Source: Amoebidium appalachense (Eukaryota; Ichthyosporea). Taken from it: DNA of 64,000 nucleotides. Shown here piece by piece: positions 1 through 11,557 of this stretch. Under the pieces are notes generated by a model. That model searched no databases, was not told the DNA's origin, and saw nothing but the letters and a program-made list of their open reading frames with translations. Location: contig CAVNZM010000003.1 of NCBI GenBank assembly GCA_963693365.1, positions 3,224,001-3,288,000 of the forward strand, given 5' to 3'. Position 1 is the first letter of the stretch. Each line of letters starts with the position of its first letter. The position numbers and the translations under genes are program-made.

Positions 1-220
1 ACACAATGTATCCTGAATACTTTCCCGTGCGTGATGGCTTTAAAAGCACAACACAGGCACTACAGGTTTCTTTCCCTTACTCCCCATCTCCCCCCCCCCC
101 CCCCCCCCCCACCCCCCCATCCCAAAACCAAACCCAACCCAACCCAACCAGCCCGTCCCCCCCCCCCCCCCCCCCAAAACACATGACATAAAAGGCACAC
201 CAGGACGTCGCACTGCACGC
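1..220. repeat. C-rich leader with two poly-C runs
   Basis: Two C-rich blocks (about 90-118 and 158-175) separated by CCCAA-like repeats. The reading frame of the downstream reverse transcriptase stays open through about 180-220 and runs back into the second C run. The element is therefore cut off here rather than starting at a clear Met codon. Confidence 0.7.
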
Positions 221-1441
221 TTGCCCACATTTCAGGCCATAGTTAAAATGCACAAAACACCACCCACCTTCCGTTTCATTGCCAACTCCTCTGCCACATC
301 ACTTGAACCTCTCTCCCGCCTTCTCACTAGTGTGTTTAAGTTCGTCTCCCCTGATGTCGAACGTATGTGGTGTGATGTTGTCAAACCCCACCTGCCACAC
401 AACACTAGCTCTTGGATTCTCACGGATAGCACCGCACTCACACACACAATCAACGCCCTTAACCGTACCACACGCCAACATGAAAATACGCCCGTGTCTG
501 TGTTTGATTTTTCCACACTCTACACCAAGATTGACTTGCATGATTTGAAAGCTCGCCTCACTACACTGATTGACGCAATATTTGTCAAAAAATGCACGGA
601 CGCTCGCAAACCACACATGTTTATTAAGAAAACCGGCTCCACGTTGTCCTGGGTGGATCGTGTAGATGATGATTCCCAGGATGATTCCTTTGAGCCTAAA
701 GAACACTCTCTACATCTCTCTAAGGCACAGCTTGTGGATTTTCTATGTTTCCTCGTAGATAACATATATGTTGTGTTTGGCGATACCCTCTACAAACAGG
801 ACATTGGTATCCCCATGGGTACAAACTGTGCTGTTTTCTTGGCTAATTTCTATCTCTTTACTTATGAGTTGGATTTTGTTCGCAAGCTTATTGCACACGA
901 ACGCATTGATGTCTTGGTAGATTTTCAGTTTACTCGCCGCTACATAGATGATTTGATCTCCCTTCATAATCCTCGCATTCTCTCCCACCTCTATTTAGAA
1001 GATTGTGATTTCGGTCTATATCCCAAGACCAGCCTTCAACTCAACCCTGCCGGTTCCTCCCCCTCTGTCCCCTACCTCGACTTGCATATCACCTGCACTA
1101 ATCACGGCATTCACACAACCATCTACAACAAGCTCGACACACCCACGTTCAATACACTAGACATCGTTCGTTTCCCACATCACGACTCATTCATCTCCCG
1201 CACTGCAAAATACGGCATCATGACAAGTCAAATGCATAGCTACCAGCGCAAATGCTCCACACTTGCTGCATTCACCACATGCACTGCACGACTTGCTAAA
1301 ACATTGCTTAACAAAGGCTACTCGTTTAGACTCTTGCACCACAAAATGCACAGCTTTCTCGCCACACACCCGCACATATACCGTGGCGTTCACTCCTCTC
1401 ACATACTCTCCATCATCACTAAAAAGATCAACACTCCCTAG
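221..1441 (+). CDS. Penelope-like reverse transcriptase, 5'-truncated
   Basis: Reverse transcriptase of a retroelement, about 406 residues. Visible blocks in order: a fingers motif KMHKTPPTFRFIA near the start, motif A-like FDFSTLYTKID, motif B GIPMGTNCAVFLANFY, the catalytic YIDD box in RRYIDDLISL, and a YLDLHIT block after it. This motif B plus YIDD combination resembles the Penelope-like class rather than LTR or LINE enzymes. No GIY-YIG endonuclease follows: the frame stops with TAG soon after a KGY thumb-like block and is followed by poly-C. The first in-frame codon here is TTG, not ATG, and the frame is open upstream, so the N-terminus is missing or lost in the C run. The frame is intact internally, which suggests a fairly recent insertion. 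Whether it lacks an endonuclease or has lost one cannot be told from this copy. Confidence 0.75.
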   Translation: MPTFQAIVKMHKTPPTFRFIANSSATSLEPLSRLLTSVFKFVSPDVERMWCDVVKPHLPHNTSSWILTDSTALTHTINALNRTTRQHENTPVSVFDFSTLYTKIDLHDLKARLTTLIDAIFVKKCTDARKPHMFIKKTGSTLSWVDRVDDDSQDDSFEPKEHSLHLSKAQLVDFLCFLVDNIYVVFGDTLYKQDIGIPMGTNCAVFLANFYLFTYELDFVRKLIAHERIDVLVDFQFTRRYIDDLISLHNPRILSHLYLEDCDFGLYPKTSLQLNPAGSSPSVPYLDLHITCTNHGIHTTIYNKLDTPTFNTLDIVRFPHHDSFISRTAKYGIMTSQMHSYQRKCSTLAAFTTCTARLAKTLLNKGYSFRLLHHKMHSFLATHPHIYRGVHSSHILSIITKKINTP

Positions 1442-1458
1442 TCCCCCACTCTATCCCG

Positions 1459-1853
1459 GTTCCCCCCCCCCCCCCCCCCCCCCCCCTCCCCCCCCTACCA
1501 GCCCCTACACCTCCCCCCCCCCCCCCCCTCCCCCCCCCCTCCCTCTCTCTCTCCCTCTCTCTCTCCCTCTCCCTCTCTCTCCCTCCCTCTCTCTCTCTCT
1601 GTCTCCCTCTCTCGCTCTCTTTCGTTCTCTCTCGTTCTCTCCCTCCCTCTCTCTCTCTCTCCCTCTCCCCCTCTCTCCCCCTCTCCCCCCCCTTCCCCTC
1701 CCCCCCCCCCCCCCCCCCCCCCCTCTCTCTCTCTCCCCCCGCTCCTTTTCCCAAACAATTCCCCCGCCGTTCTTCTTTCTCAGCCGGCTAGGTTTTTTGG
1801 GTTGCCTGGTAAGTTTTGAAATGGAGGTCTCGTCTCTGATCTGTCCACCACAG

Positions 1854-1891
<38 letters not shown>

Positions 1892-1916
1892 CCCTCCCTC
1901 CCTCCCCTCCCTTCCC

Positions 1917-1983
<67 letters not shown>

Positions 1984-2060
1984 CCCTTCTCCTCCCCCCC
2001 CCCCCCCCCTTCCCCTCCTACCTTCTTTTTCCCCCCCCCTTCCCCCCCCCCCCCCCCCCT
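1459..2060. repeat. Poly-C, (CT)n and poly-T block
   Basis: Dense low complexity directly after the reverse transcriptase: C runs, (CT)n, a T run near 1857-1890, a C run to about 1952, another T run, then C-rich DNA. A short unique island lies at about 1745-1856. No gene is seen. Confidence 0.85.
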
Positions 2061-2091
2061 GGCCAAACCCTGTATACACTCTTCTCATCAG

Positions 2092-2413
2092 CAGGTCTCT
2101 AACCCACTCTGCAGAACGTTTTACGCATTTCTCCCCTCGGAGAACTTGGTCGTTGGTGCGTTTTTGTCTGACATCTAACGACTCTGCAGGGTCCCCTGAG
2201 ACTACTGACACTCTAACATTCCCTCCCCTCTCTTACTTCCCCCCCCCCCCCCTCCCCCTTTCCCTCCTCCTTCCCCTCCCATTTTCTCTGCACACCCAAC
2301 AGGTCTTAACCAGATCTGCACATCGTTAGTCACAATCTTCTCACATATATGAGAGAATGATCGTATTGGTACGATTTGTCTAATATCTGACGATTCTGCA
2401 GCATCCCTAAGAC
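2092..2413 (+). repeat. Degenerate tandem pair, about 105-113 bp units
   Basis: Two related units, 2092-2195 and 2299-2413, are separated by a C-rich spacer. Both begin AGGTCT followed by a TAACC-like block. Both end in a shared block, ATCTAACGACTCTGCAG in the first and ATCTGACGATTCTGCAG in the second, followed by a CCTRAGAC-like tail. The middle is diverged. No coding potential is recognised. Confidence 0.5.
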
Positions 2414-2499
2414 CCCCCTCCCCCTCCCCCTCCCCCTCCCCCCCCCCCCCCCCCCCCCCCCCCTTCTCTCTCTCTCTCTCTCCCTCTCTCCCTCTCTCT

Positions 2500-2590
<91 letters not shown>

Positions 2591-2595
2591 TTCCT

Positions 2596-2640
<45 letters not shown>

Positions 2641-2701
2641 GCGCCTGTTGTTTTGCTTGTCATTTGTTGTTCTGGTTGATTACCTGTAATCTTCGCTTAT
2701 T

Positions 2702-2732
<31 letters not shown>
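2402..2732. repeat. Poly-C, (CT)n, poly-T and (GT)n
   Basis: C run about 2440-2463, mixed then pure (CT)n to about 2584, poly-T about 2597-2639, and a short (GT)n at 2703-2732. About 60 bp of unique DNA lie between the T run and the GT run. Confidence 0.85.
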
Positions 2733-2736
<4 letters not shown>

Positions 2737-2926
2737 TGTGCGGGGTTGCACATACCGGTGTCTACTTTTCTTCTTACTGTTTTTCTCTCCACACACTTCA
2801 TCTGTCCACTTCTGCATACCCCCTTTCATAGCTATAGACACACTTCACACATTGCGTTACGCGCACGCATGCACACACCGCTCTGTTGGCGACAGCTCCC
2901 TTGGAACCCATGCGGCATGTTACCCG

Positions 2927-3557
2927 CCGGCGTAACATAACTCGGACTATCGGTTTGGCTTTTTTCAAGCCCAAAGCAATGGGTGATACCATATTTCCGG
3001 CTGACATCCGGGGGCATAGCTTTCCGTTCGAAGACGATAAAGTTCCGCCCTAGTAAGCGTGTTACTACCCTGCGGCGTGGGTCAAATCTCATATTTTCCC
3101 CTCTGATTACGAATTCTGTGGCCTTCGGGACTTAATTCTTTTCAGCTGGTGTAGTATGTTAGCCAGGGAAGTATCGACTTAGGTATCGACGGGGGAGCTT
3201 CCTAGAAGCCCCGTCTCCTGAGTTCCTATCTATATTTTTCTTGCTTCTGCTTACTGCTGCAACTTTAACCCCCGGCCTTTCCCACTGCCCTTGCCTGCAT
3301 AAGCAACCCTGCTCGTCTCTGATCAAGACGGGTGACCTACTCATGTTCAAGTGAAACAGTATCTGAGTTGGGTTTCGTTAACGAGGGGAATAGGTCGAAA
3401 CTCGGGTACTGTGGATGACGTGGGCCCCCCCTGAGGATGGGCTCTGCTTATTATGCATACTCTTTATGTATGGCTTGCATTCTGCATCGTGTTATCCGTT
3501 TGTTCTTGTGTACTTCGTACTTTTTGACGCATTCAAACCCCCCCCCCCCCCCCCCCC
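2927..3557 (+). mobile_element. 611-bp dispersed element, copy 1, with poly-C tail
   Basis: Unique sequence 2927-3537 is matched in inverse orientation at 39420-38810, with the same length (611 bp) and only a couple of substitutions seen by eye (for example near 3104 and 3115). It ends in a GCATTCAAA block followed by about 20 C. There is no long open frame, no tRNA-like head, no terminal inverted repeat and no visible target-site duplication. Its last ~110 bp (from the CCTGAGGATGGGCTCTGC block near 3428) recurs alone elsewhere in this window, usually next to C runs. A non-autonomous retroposon with a C tail is the simplest reading; a segmental duplication is the alternative. Confidence 0.65.
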
Positions 3558-3600
3558 GGATAGAAGGGTTTCTGTTCTGTGTTGTATGGTTGGGTATGAG

Positions 3601-3869
3601 GGGAAAGCGGGGGGGGGGGGGGGGGGGGGGGGGGGCTAAAATCATGTTGTGGCATTCCTTTACCAGCCCCTTCCTCGTCATCTAAACGCTTTCTCCCTCC
3701 ATGCTCTGCCTGAGCCTCCTCCTCCCCCCCCCCCCCCCCCCCCCCCCTGGCCGCCGTGGGGAAGCTTTTTGACTTGATGCAAAGGTGTTGGTGATGTTGC
3801 ACGGTTTATGACCTTGCCTGTGTCATGCATGCCATCCTGGTTGATTGTTGTACGTGTTCTACATCGTGC

Positions 3870-3904
<35 letters not shown>

Positions 3905-3981
3905 ATTTTCCCCTTTGATTGCGAATTCTGCGGCCTTCGGGACTTAATTCTTTTCAGCTGGTGTTTTATGTGAGCCAGGCC
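3601..3981 (+). repeat. G and C runs with two fragments of the dispersed element
   Basis: G run 3609-3635, C run 3725-3747, a fragment at about 3779-3840 resembling the second subfamily of the element (TTGGTGATGTTGCA and a TGTGTCATG block), C run 3871-3903, then 3903-3981, which repeats about 70 bp of the inside of copy 1 (near 3096-3165, containing GGCCTTCGGGACTTAATTC). Confidence 0.6.
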
Positions 3982-4046
3982 CCCCAAAAAAAATAAATAA
4001 ATAAATAAAATATAATATAAATAAAAATAAAAATATAAATAAAAAA

Positions 4047-4430
4047 AGCTCACACACTTGCAAATTCCTTCCGGCATGTTCCAAAACATATGTGTGCGCA
4101 TAGTACTACATCTGTAATAACTTAACGGTGGAATTTCATTCATAATCAAACACATTATGTAACGGTGAACCTACATACATCATACACAACAAAAGAATTA
4201 CCAGCCTTTAGGGTGAAACCTAAAGAAACCCCACATAGCTATATAACCCCCTCCAATAGCAACGAACTTGCAGGCATGCAGTCCCTGCTTTTTACCTTCC
4301 AAAACACAGGTGCGCGCATAGTACCCCACAAATCTATACAAAGCTCCTAAAACAACCCACTCACACACATGCAATACCTTCTTTCACCTTCAAGAACATG
4401 GGTGTGCGCATAGTACCCCACACCAAAACT
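4047..4430 (+). repeat. Three decayed copies of a splice-acceptor/exon start
   Basis: Blocks at about 4047-4114, 4261-4330 and 4356-4430 each repeat the ~70 bp spanning the acceptor and first codons of the real exon at 4634 (its own copy is about 4588-4665). The third is closest: it keeps CACACATGCAATACCTTCTT, an AAG acceptor and codons for NMGVRIVP. The others are diverged. None continues into the rest of the exon, so they look like dead partial duplicates. Confidence 0.6.
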
Positions 4431-4633
4431 TACATGTCCAGAACACAAAATTGGTAACATTGCATGCGTCTTTACACAACAACCATCAAGCTGTGTGTTT
4501 GTTTAGCAGAGACGACCCCCCCCCCCCCCCCCCCAAAAAAAAAAAAAAAAAAAAAAAAATACATAACCCCCCCCCCAAAAAAAAAATAAAACAATGAACT
4601 CACACACATGCAATACCTTCTTTCGCCACCCAG

Positions 4634-5242
4634 AATATGGGCGTGCGTGTAGTGCCCTACATCAATGGCCGCATCCACGACATCCACACCGCCACATGGG
4701 CTGCCGACCATGCCGAGCAGTACACGTGCGGTTCATTGCAGGCACAGTACAATGGATCCGACCCTACGTACTACACGGTGGGTATATATTTATATATTTT
4801 TTTTGACTTTATTTTTAATTTTTTTATTTTATTTTTTTTGAGGGGGAGGGGGGGGGGGGGGGGGGAAGGGGAGGGAATATGCTGGTAAGTATTTTGTTGG
4901 AGTTACGGACGAGAAGATGAGAATCCCGTCGGGTGGCTGGGTGGCTGGGTGGCTGGGTGGTGGTGCTTGTTTTGTTTCTTGTTTTTTTTTTTTCCCTTCT
5001 TTTTTTCTTTTCTCTCTTTTTCTTTTTTTTTTTTTTTTTTTTTTTTTTCTGGGGGGGGGGGGGGGGGGGGGGGGGGAGGGGGGAGGAATTGATGCGTTAA
5101 TACGCGATTGCATTCACTTCCTATGCCCTATTGATTTATCGAAAGCTGTTGATGACCTTTACAAGTGAACTGGGCTCAATATCACATTCACCTTTTTCGT
5201 TTCCCCATATAGTGGGAGGATATGTAAAGTTTTGGGTGAAGA

Positions 5243-5276
<34 letters not shown>

Positions 5277-5474
5277 GAGATGTCTGTGAGGGGGGCCATC
5301 CCTCAACCAAAAAGGCAAAATGTGTATGTTCGATTCATTCATAATGTTCCTCTTTGTTCCTTCGCTTGGGTGCATTACTCTCAAACGCCTAACCCCAGCA
5401 CACCCATACACGTTCACACACGGATGCACACGTATCATATGTCTACACCCCTCCCCCCCCCTCCCTCGAACACG

Positions 5475-5543
<69 letters not shown>

Positions 5544-5607
5544 GTGCGCGCGCACACACACACACACACGTACACACACACACACTCACACACACATGTA
5601 CACACAC

Positions 5608-5639
<32 letters not shown>

Positions 5640-5909
5640 GTACACACACACACACACATGTACACACACACACACACCTACACACACACACACAGGAGAC
5701 TTATGGGTCTGGTGCCTACTTTGCGCCCATGTGTCCAGGCACTGATCACTGGCAGGATAAGATCGAGTCTGTGGCTGACCGGCTGACTGGGGAATATGGC
5801 GTCAATGGCGTGTAAGCTAGCAACCCCCCCAACCCGTCCCCCAAGGACACACACATAAACATGCACACACACACACACACACACAAGCACACACACACAC
5901 AAACACACA

Positions 5910-5997
<88 letters not shown>

Positions 5998-6048
5998 TAG
6001 AGAGAGAGAGAGGGAGAGGGAGAGACTCCAAAACACACGCACACAGAC

Positions 6049-6091
<43 letters not shown>

Positions 6092-6893
6092 CCAAAACAC
6101 ACGCACACAGACACAAACACACATGCACAGACACAAACACACACGCACACGCATACACACGCGCCGCGCGCACACACACGGCGCATGTGCGCGTGCACGT
6201 TCCCGTGCCCGTGCGAGTGCGAGTGCGCGTGATTCATGGTCTTCATGGATCAGTCTTGCTACTTCTGCATGCACTTCATTGCTTGTCATGTGACACAACA
6301 TTTCTGTGCCCCCCCCCCCCCCCCCCCCCCCCAGTTTTGCCAAAGCTAATGAAGCTGCCTTAAGGGGAGGAAGTGGGGCAGAGGGGAGGGAGGGGGGAGA
6401 CTCTCTGGCTTGCGTTTTTTGGAAAAGCAGGAAGGGGGGGGGGAAGGAGGGTGGAGGGGGGAGGATCATGCTTTGCGTTTTTGGGGCTTTTGGGGCTGTT
6501 TAGCAGAACAGTTATGTCAGATCTCATGTGATTGGAAGGTGGAGAAGCATTGGCATGCAGCGGCCCATTATTGATAGTTGTCGATTCCCTAAGCTGATTG
6601 TGAATTTCCGATTGATTCTCCGATCGCAGCTACATCGACCAGGTGGGATCGGCCAGCCCCAAGGCCTGCTGGCGTCCCAACCACGGCCATAGCCTGGGGG
6701 GAGGCAGCTACTGGACACAGGGCAACAGAAATATGCTGATGAAGGTGCGTGTTCTTTTTTTTTTCCTTTTATATCTTCATTTTCGTCCTTTTTGATTTAT
6801 ATTTTTTATTTTATGTGATCATTATTTTTATTTTTTATTTTTTTGGGCGGGGGGGGGGGGGGGGGGGGGGGGGGGGCGGGTTGGCTCTGTGTA

Positions 6894-6925
<32 letters not shown>

Positions 6926-7244
6926 GTGGTGGTGGTAAGCGGGGGGGGGGGGGGGGGGGGGGGGGGGGCTTTTTGTGTCTGTTGACTTTGTGAAGAGGTG
7001 TTTGTACGTTACATAGAGGCGGTGTGGGGGAGGAAGGGAGGAAGAGGCAGGAACAAATCATGGTATTACGGTTGTGTTTGTGTATGTTAATCCTGCATGC
7101 ATGCACACACACACACACACACACACAGGCATGGAACCCAGGCACTGAGCTACTCACCGAGGATAACAGTGAAGTCTACATGGGGGCAGTTCAAGGCATG
7201 TTGTCACTCGTGGCTATGAACACACCCATGGAAGGTCCGTCTGG

Positions 7245-7277
<33 letters not shown>

Positions 7278-7881
7278 ACCCCTTTTCCCCCCATGCCCCC
7301 CCTTCCCCCCACTCCACCCCTCCTCCTCCTCCTCCCCCCCCCCCCCTTCCCCCCCTCTCCCCCCCCCCCCCCCCTCCCCTCCCGTCTGTCCTCTTTTCCC
7401 CTACCCCTTAATTACTTTTACTCCGTTTGGCCAGGCTTGGGATGGACTCTATCTGCGACACATGCTCTTTTTGTGTACTCTAATCCGGAAAAGCTGTGTG
7501 GTGTTACTGTATACTTCTTACTCTGTTTTTGTGACAAGTTCTTTGCATGTTGCTCGCCAGATGTGCCTCACCCATATCCTAACTCTCACCGTAAAATTTC
7601 GATCGCAATCAGGGTTCAGCCGGCTAATCGGGGCGTATTCTGCGATCTACAACGGCTACTTTACGCCCCTTGGTGCCATGTTCTATCAGAGTGACACCCA
7701 GGGAGACGCTGATGGTTTGGCTGGCCGTCTGGCTGTGATGTTTGCTAACGGTTACCAGATGGGATGGTATTTGCACTCCTCCCCTCCCCTGTCTGTGCTC
7801 ATTTCTTTTGTTTTTTTGTTTTTTAATTCTTGGAAGTTTTTTTGATGTCCATGGATATGTGAGCACACGAACGCACGCACA

Positions 7882-7971
<90 letters not shown>

Positions 7972-8667
7972 AGGTACATTTAGGCACATGCACATGTACA
8001 TCGAGAAGGCCAAATGCATGGAAGCTTGACTAGATAGCGTTATGAGGAATTCAGCCTGCCAAATCCCCCCCTCCCCCCCCCCCCCCCCCCCTCCCCCCCC
8101 GCCGCCGCTGCCTCACCTCCGCGAAAAAAAAGAGAACTACTCATGATGCATACCCTTTGTGTGTGCTGCAAAATCTGCATTGTGTTGTCCGTCGTGAATG
8201 TGTATTTCATGCTAATCCGTTACGAATTCCAATAGACTCTCCCCCCCCCCCCCCCCCCCCCAACACACACACACACACACCCACTCACCCGCCCGTTAAT
8301 CCCTCCTCCTTCCCCCTTCCCCCCCCCCTCCCCCCACCCCCTCCCCCCTCCCCCCCTGCAGGTTTAGTCTTGGGGGCACCAACTATGCTCCACCCATGGG
8401 CCTGTATGAGTGGTTCATGGATTCAAGGTCCGACAACGAGGTACGGTACTAGCTATTACTACACCCCCCCCCCCCCCTCCCCCCAGTATCCACCTCTTTC
8501 CCCTCCCCTTCCCCCCCCCCCTCCCCCCCCCCCCCCCCCCCCCCCCCCCGCGCCCCTTCCTTTCCATAAAAACGTCAGGAGCGTATGTCTGCCTTTCCAT
8601 GTTGCCATATTTATAACTATGAAACGAAACTCTCACTCACTCACAAACACACACACACACCACACAC

Positions 8668-8739
<72 letters not shown>

Positions 8740-8770
8740 AACTCACCCACATGAACACACACACACACAT

Positions 8771-8801
<31 letters not shown>

Positions 8802-9661
8802 GGTCCGCTATCTCAGGTCTCTGGCCAACTTCCGATTTTTCGGCAAAGACTTTTTGGTGCATGGACGGAGAATGAGGGAGTTACCCGTACGTGTTCTCAA
8901 CCCGAACACAAACGAGTGGGGACCTGTACCCAGCGTGCCCACCGCAACCTACAGGAGAGACATGTACACCAACACGGTGGGTGGGTGTGTGTGTGGGTAG
9001 GGGGGAGGGGGGAGGGGGGGGAGGGGGGGGTTGAGTGGGTGGGTGGGCGACTGTGTGCCTGTGTGTGTGTGTGTGTTTTTGTGTGGGTTTGTGCACGTGG
9101 GTGTGGGTGTGTCTGAGTGTGTGTGTGCGCCGGTGTGTGTGTGTGCGCTTGTTGCGTGTGCATGTGTGTGCATGTGTGCGTGAGTTTGTGTGTGCATGTC
9201 TATTTCATTGTAAAGACTTGAGGCAACAAGATAGCAAGAGGCGCTCTTGACTGCCTAGGGGCCGGGGAAGGGGGGAGGGGGGAGGGGGGATACATGACTA
9301 GAGGATGGAGGACGGGGGGACCGCGTGGGGGGAGGGGGCGGGGGGGTGAATGGAGCAGGGTCTTGTGGTGGTGAGGGGAGGGGGGGGGGAGGGGGGGGGG
9401 GGGGGGCATGCATATGGTTTGGGGAATGCGGCATGTTAGACACCAGGGTGGAAAAGCAGTGACGAGCCACTGACACTTCACTGTGTGCACACAGTTGTCA
9501 AATGCTACCGACGGCATACCCGTAGTGGTGTCATCTGCGTGGATTGCAAACGACCAGAGCACTCTGGGTTTCTTCTTCACTACACCAGTGAAATCCTCCG
9601 GAACGTAAGTATATACATATTTGAAAAACACTTACACACACGTGCGCATGCATGCGTGCAC

Positions 9662-9744
<83 letters not shown>

Positions 9745-10186
9745 TCGCACTCGCCCTCAAACTCACACACACAAGTGTATGTGCCCACCCGCACACACAC
9801 ATCCACACCACCCCCGACTGCATTACAATTCATGTACGCATGACCCGATGCTCCCCCAAGCAAACACATGCTCCCTATCCCTCCCGCCGTACTTTCACAC
9901 CCAATCAGGAGCCAGGACAAAAGCATGCAATACACCATATGCACTGTGCCAGCATTATTTTCATGTTTCTAGGTCAAACCACCCAACATCCATTCCATCC
10001 CCGCTTACCCCCCAGGCCCCTCCCCCACCCCTAAAAGGGATGGTGAGAGAGAGAGGGGGGGGAGGGAGGGGGAGGGGGGAAGAGGGAGAAAGCGTCGCAA
10101 ATTTTCTCTGGTAGTTACTCTCGTAATTCAAAAATTAGTAACATATCATCTCTCCCCCCCTCCCCCCCCCCCCCCCCCAAACACAC

Positions 10187-10232
<46 letters not shown>

Positions 10233-10293
10233 GCACGCACGCACGCACACACACACGCACGCACGCACGCACGCACACTTTCCCCCCCCCCCC

Positions 10294-10340
<47 letters not shown>

Positions 10341-10564
10341 TTAGGGTCAACTTCGCCGTGCTTGTGGATCTGGACCTGTTTGGAAGCAACTGCAAAAACT
10401 CCATTAAAGGCTGCACGGTACATGTGGTGAGTGAGGACGGAGAGAGAATTGAAGCAAACGGCATGCTAAGTGCGAACGGTGAGATCGTAAACATAACAAA
10501 GTCGCTCGATGCAAGGCGGGTACTGTTGGTGGTGGTGGCGCACGTGGTACCCCCAGTAAGGTAA
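4634..10564 (+). CDS. DUF6259-like (glycosidase-related) protein, last nine exons
   Basis: Nine exons in consistent phase: 4634-4777, 5696-5811, 6630-6744, 7129-7234, 7613-7766, 8362-8440, 8803-8976, 9495-9604 and 10345-10564 (TAA). They encode 405 residues. Segments such as [25 protein letters not shown], the [10 protein letters not shown] strand, [20 protein letters not shown] and [15 protein letters not shown] match my recollection of the DUF6259 family, a TIM-barrel group related to glycoside hydrolases. The Asp in YIDQ is a candidate active-site residue. The last two exons look like a C-terminal beta domain. The 5' exons, start codon and any signal peptide are not visible upstream, where only repeats and decayed exon copies remain. 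The gene is either truncated or has a very long first intron. Substrate is unknown; a secreted or lysosomal role is inference only. Confidence 0.65.
4841..5695. repeat. Intron repeats: G runs then (CA)n
   Basis: In the first visible intron of the DUF6259-like gene: G runs near 4849-4866, 5051-5076 and 5248-5275, a T-rich stretch near 4981-5048, then about 220 bp of mostly (CA)n from 5473. The final CAG of the CA tract is the splice acceptor at 5695. Confidence 0.8.
5851..6240. repeat. (CA)n, (GA)n and CG/CA alternation
   Basis: Intron repeat: (CA)n to about 5925, (GA)n about 5927-6025, and a second (GA)n 6056-6089. The segment around each GA tract, ACTCCAAAACACACGCACAC, occurs twice (about 6025 and 6090), which suggests local duplication. 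It ends in alternating CG/CA DNA. Confidence 0.75.
6846..7128. repeat. Intron G runs, (GT)n and (CA)n
   Basis: G run about 6848-6876, (GT)n 6898-6924, a second G run 6941-6968, then (CA)n 7103-7126 ending at the acceptor CAG. In sense orientation this intron has G/GT near its donor and CA at its acceptor. Confidence 0.75.
7436..7545 (+). repeat. Diverged fragment of the dispersed element (3' module)
   Basis: Shares the order of short blocks with the 3' module at 3428-3537: a GGGATGGACTCT-like start, a TTTTTGTGTACTCT block and a TATACTTCTTACTCT block. It lies in an intron of the DUF6259-like gene, downstream of a long C-rich tract. Similarity is modest. Confidence 0.4.
7872..8361. repeat. (CA)n, poly-C and an element fragment
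   Basis: (CA)n about 7888-7965, C runs about 8066-8100, an element-like fragment at 8131-8215 (containing GCATTGTGTTGTCCGTCGTG, compare 14310-14330), C run 8240-8261, short CA, then C-rich DNA up to the acceptor at 8361. Confidence 0.6.
8463..8802. repeat. Poly-C then (CA)n before an acceptor
   Basis: C runs at about 8464-8550 are followed by (CA)n about 8650-8738 and 8755-8802, whose last CAG is the splice acceptor of the exon at 8803. Confidence 0.8.
8985..9410. repeat. (GT)-rich and G-rich intron block
   Basis: GT/GGGT-rich DNA from just after the donor at 8976 to about 9205, then G-rich stretches about 9258-9410. No CA tract precedes the next acceptor, so this intron breaks the usual pattern. 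Confidence 0.7.
9661..10340. repeat. (CA)n, poly-C and CG/CA tract
   Basis: (CA)n 9663-9742, a unique segment about 9830-10020, short G-rich DNA about 10050-10090, C run 10156-10178, CACG/CA repeats, C run about 10281-10310, and (CA)n to 10338 before the last acceptor (TTTTAG) of the DUF6259-like gene. Confidence 0.75.
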
Positions 10565-11557
10565 TAATGGCGTGAAAATGCTATTGGGCAGGTGCGCGCC
10601 CCTTAAACTGCCTGTAATGTGTTACACATCAAGAGTCTTTGTGTTTTTGAAATTAATTTATGCAGGGAAAATTGTTCCAAACAAGACTAGAGCTAATAAG
10701 CAAAAGGTATAAGGCAACCACGAAGCGCTGCTAAATGCAACAATAATGTGCTGCACATCGAGAGCCTGTGTGACGGATAGTGGTGTGTAAAAGAAAAGAT
10801 GTTCCAAATCTAAACTGTTGGACTACATGTGCATACAGCTGATAGACTAAGCAGGTATGAAAAGACTGCAAAGTTCAACAAAAGTGGTTTTTGGTTAGCG
10901 CCGTCAAATTCCGGTGCATTTCAAGTTTATGTGCATTTTAATGTGCTGTGCAGGGTATTTCTTTCTTTTCTTTCTTTTTTTTTTTTTTTGCCCCCTTGTT
11001 TTAGGAACTGCAGGCTATTGAATGGCCGTAATAATCTCCCCTAGTAAGGCCGGTATACTAACTAATAAACTGCAACGATGATTTTGCGTGTGTGTGGACA
11101 GTTGCAAGGCAGCAAGTTACTAAGTTGTATTATTGCATTTAATGACTTTTAAACTATGGACAATGGGAAAGTGGTTTTGTTTGGATATAAGTTGTCGATG
11201 CCACCTAGGCTGAAAAAGAATCATAAATCAGTCCCTTACTAAACTAAACCTTAAAACCCTATTAAGGTAATCATTGATCGAGAATTCTCGGCGATCTCAA
11301 CATCTCCACACACCTACTATTCGTTCACTTAGCCTACCCGACATGTTAATTCAAATGATGTGCTGAGGTTATTACTATATCGGAATTTTCCATCTATCAC
11401 CACTCCCACGCTGCTACGTTGGCCGTCCATACCAACCCTCTTCAGATTTCATTCTGCATCCCCCCATCCCCCCCCCCCCGCGCACTCCCCACCCCCACCC
11501 ACCCACCCTTCACCCTCTATACTATCCGGCCTATCGCTGCCGGCCCAAGCCTAATAG
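10565..11557. other. Gene-free spacer downstream of the DUF6259-like gene
   Basis: Unique, moderately AT-rich sequence. An AATAAA at 11064-11069 could be a distal poly(A) signal, but it lies about 500 bp past the stop. Some TGTAATGTG..ACACATC wording recurs at about 10612-10640 and 10743-10770, a weak local repeat. No open frame is convincing. Confidence 0.5.
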
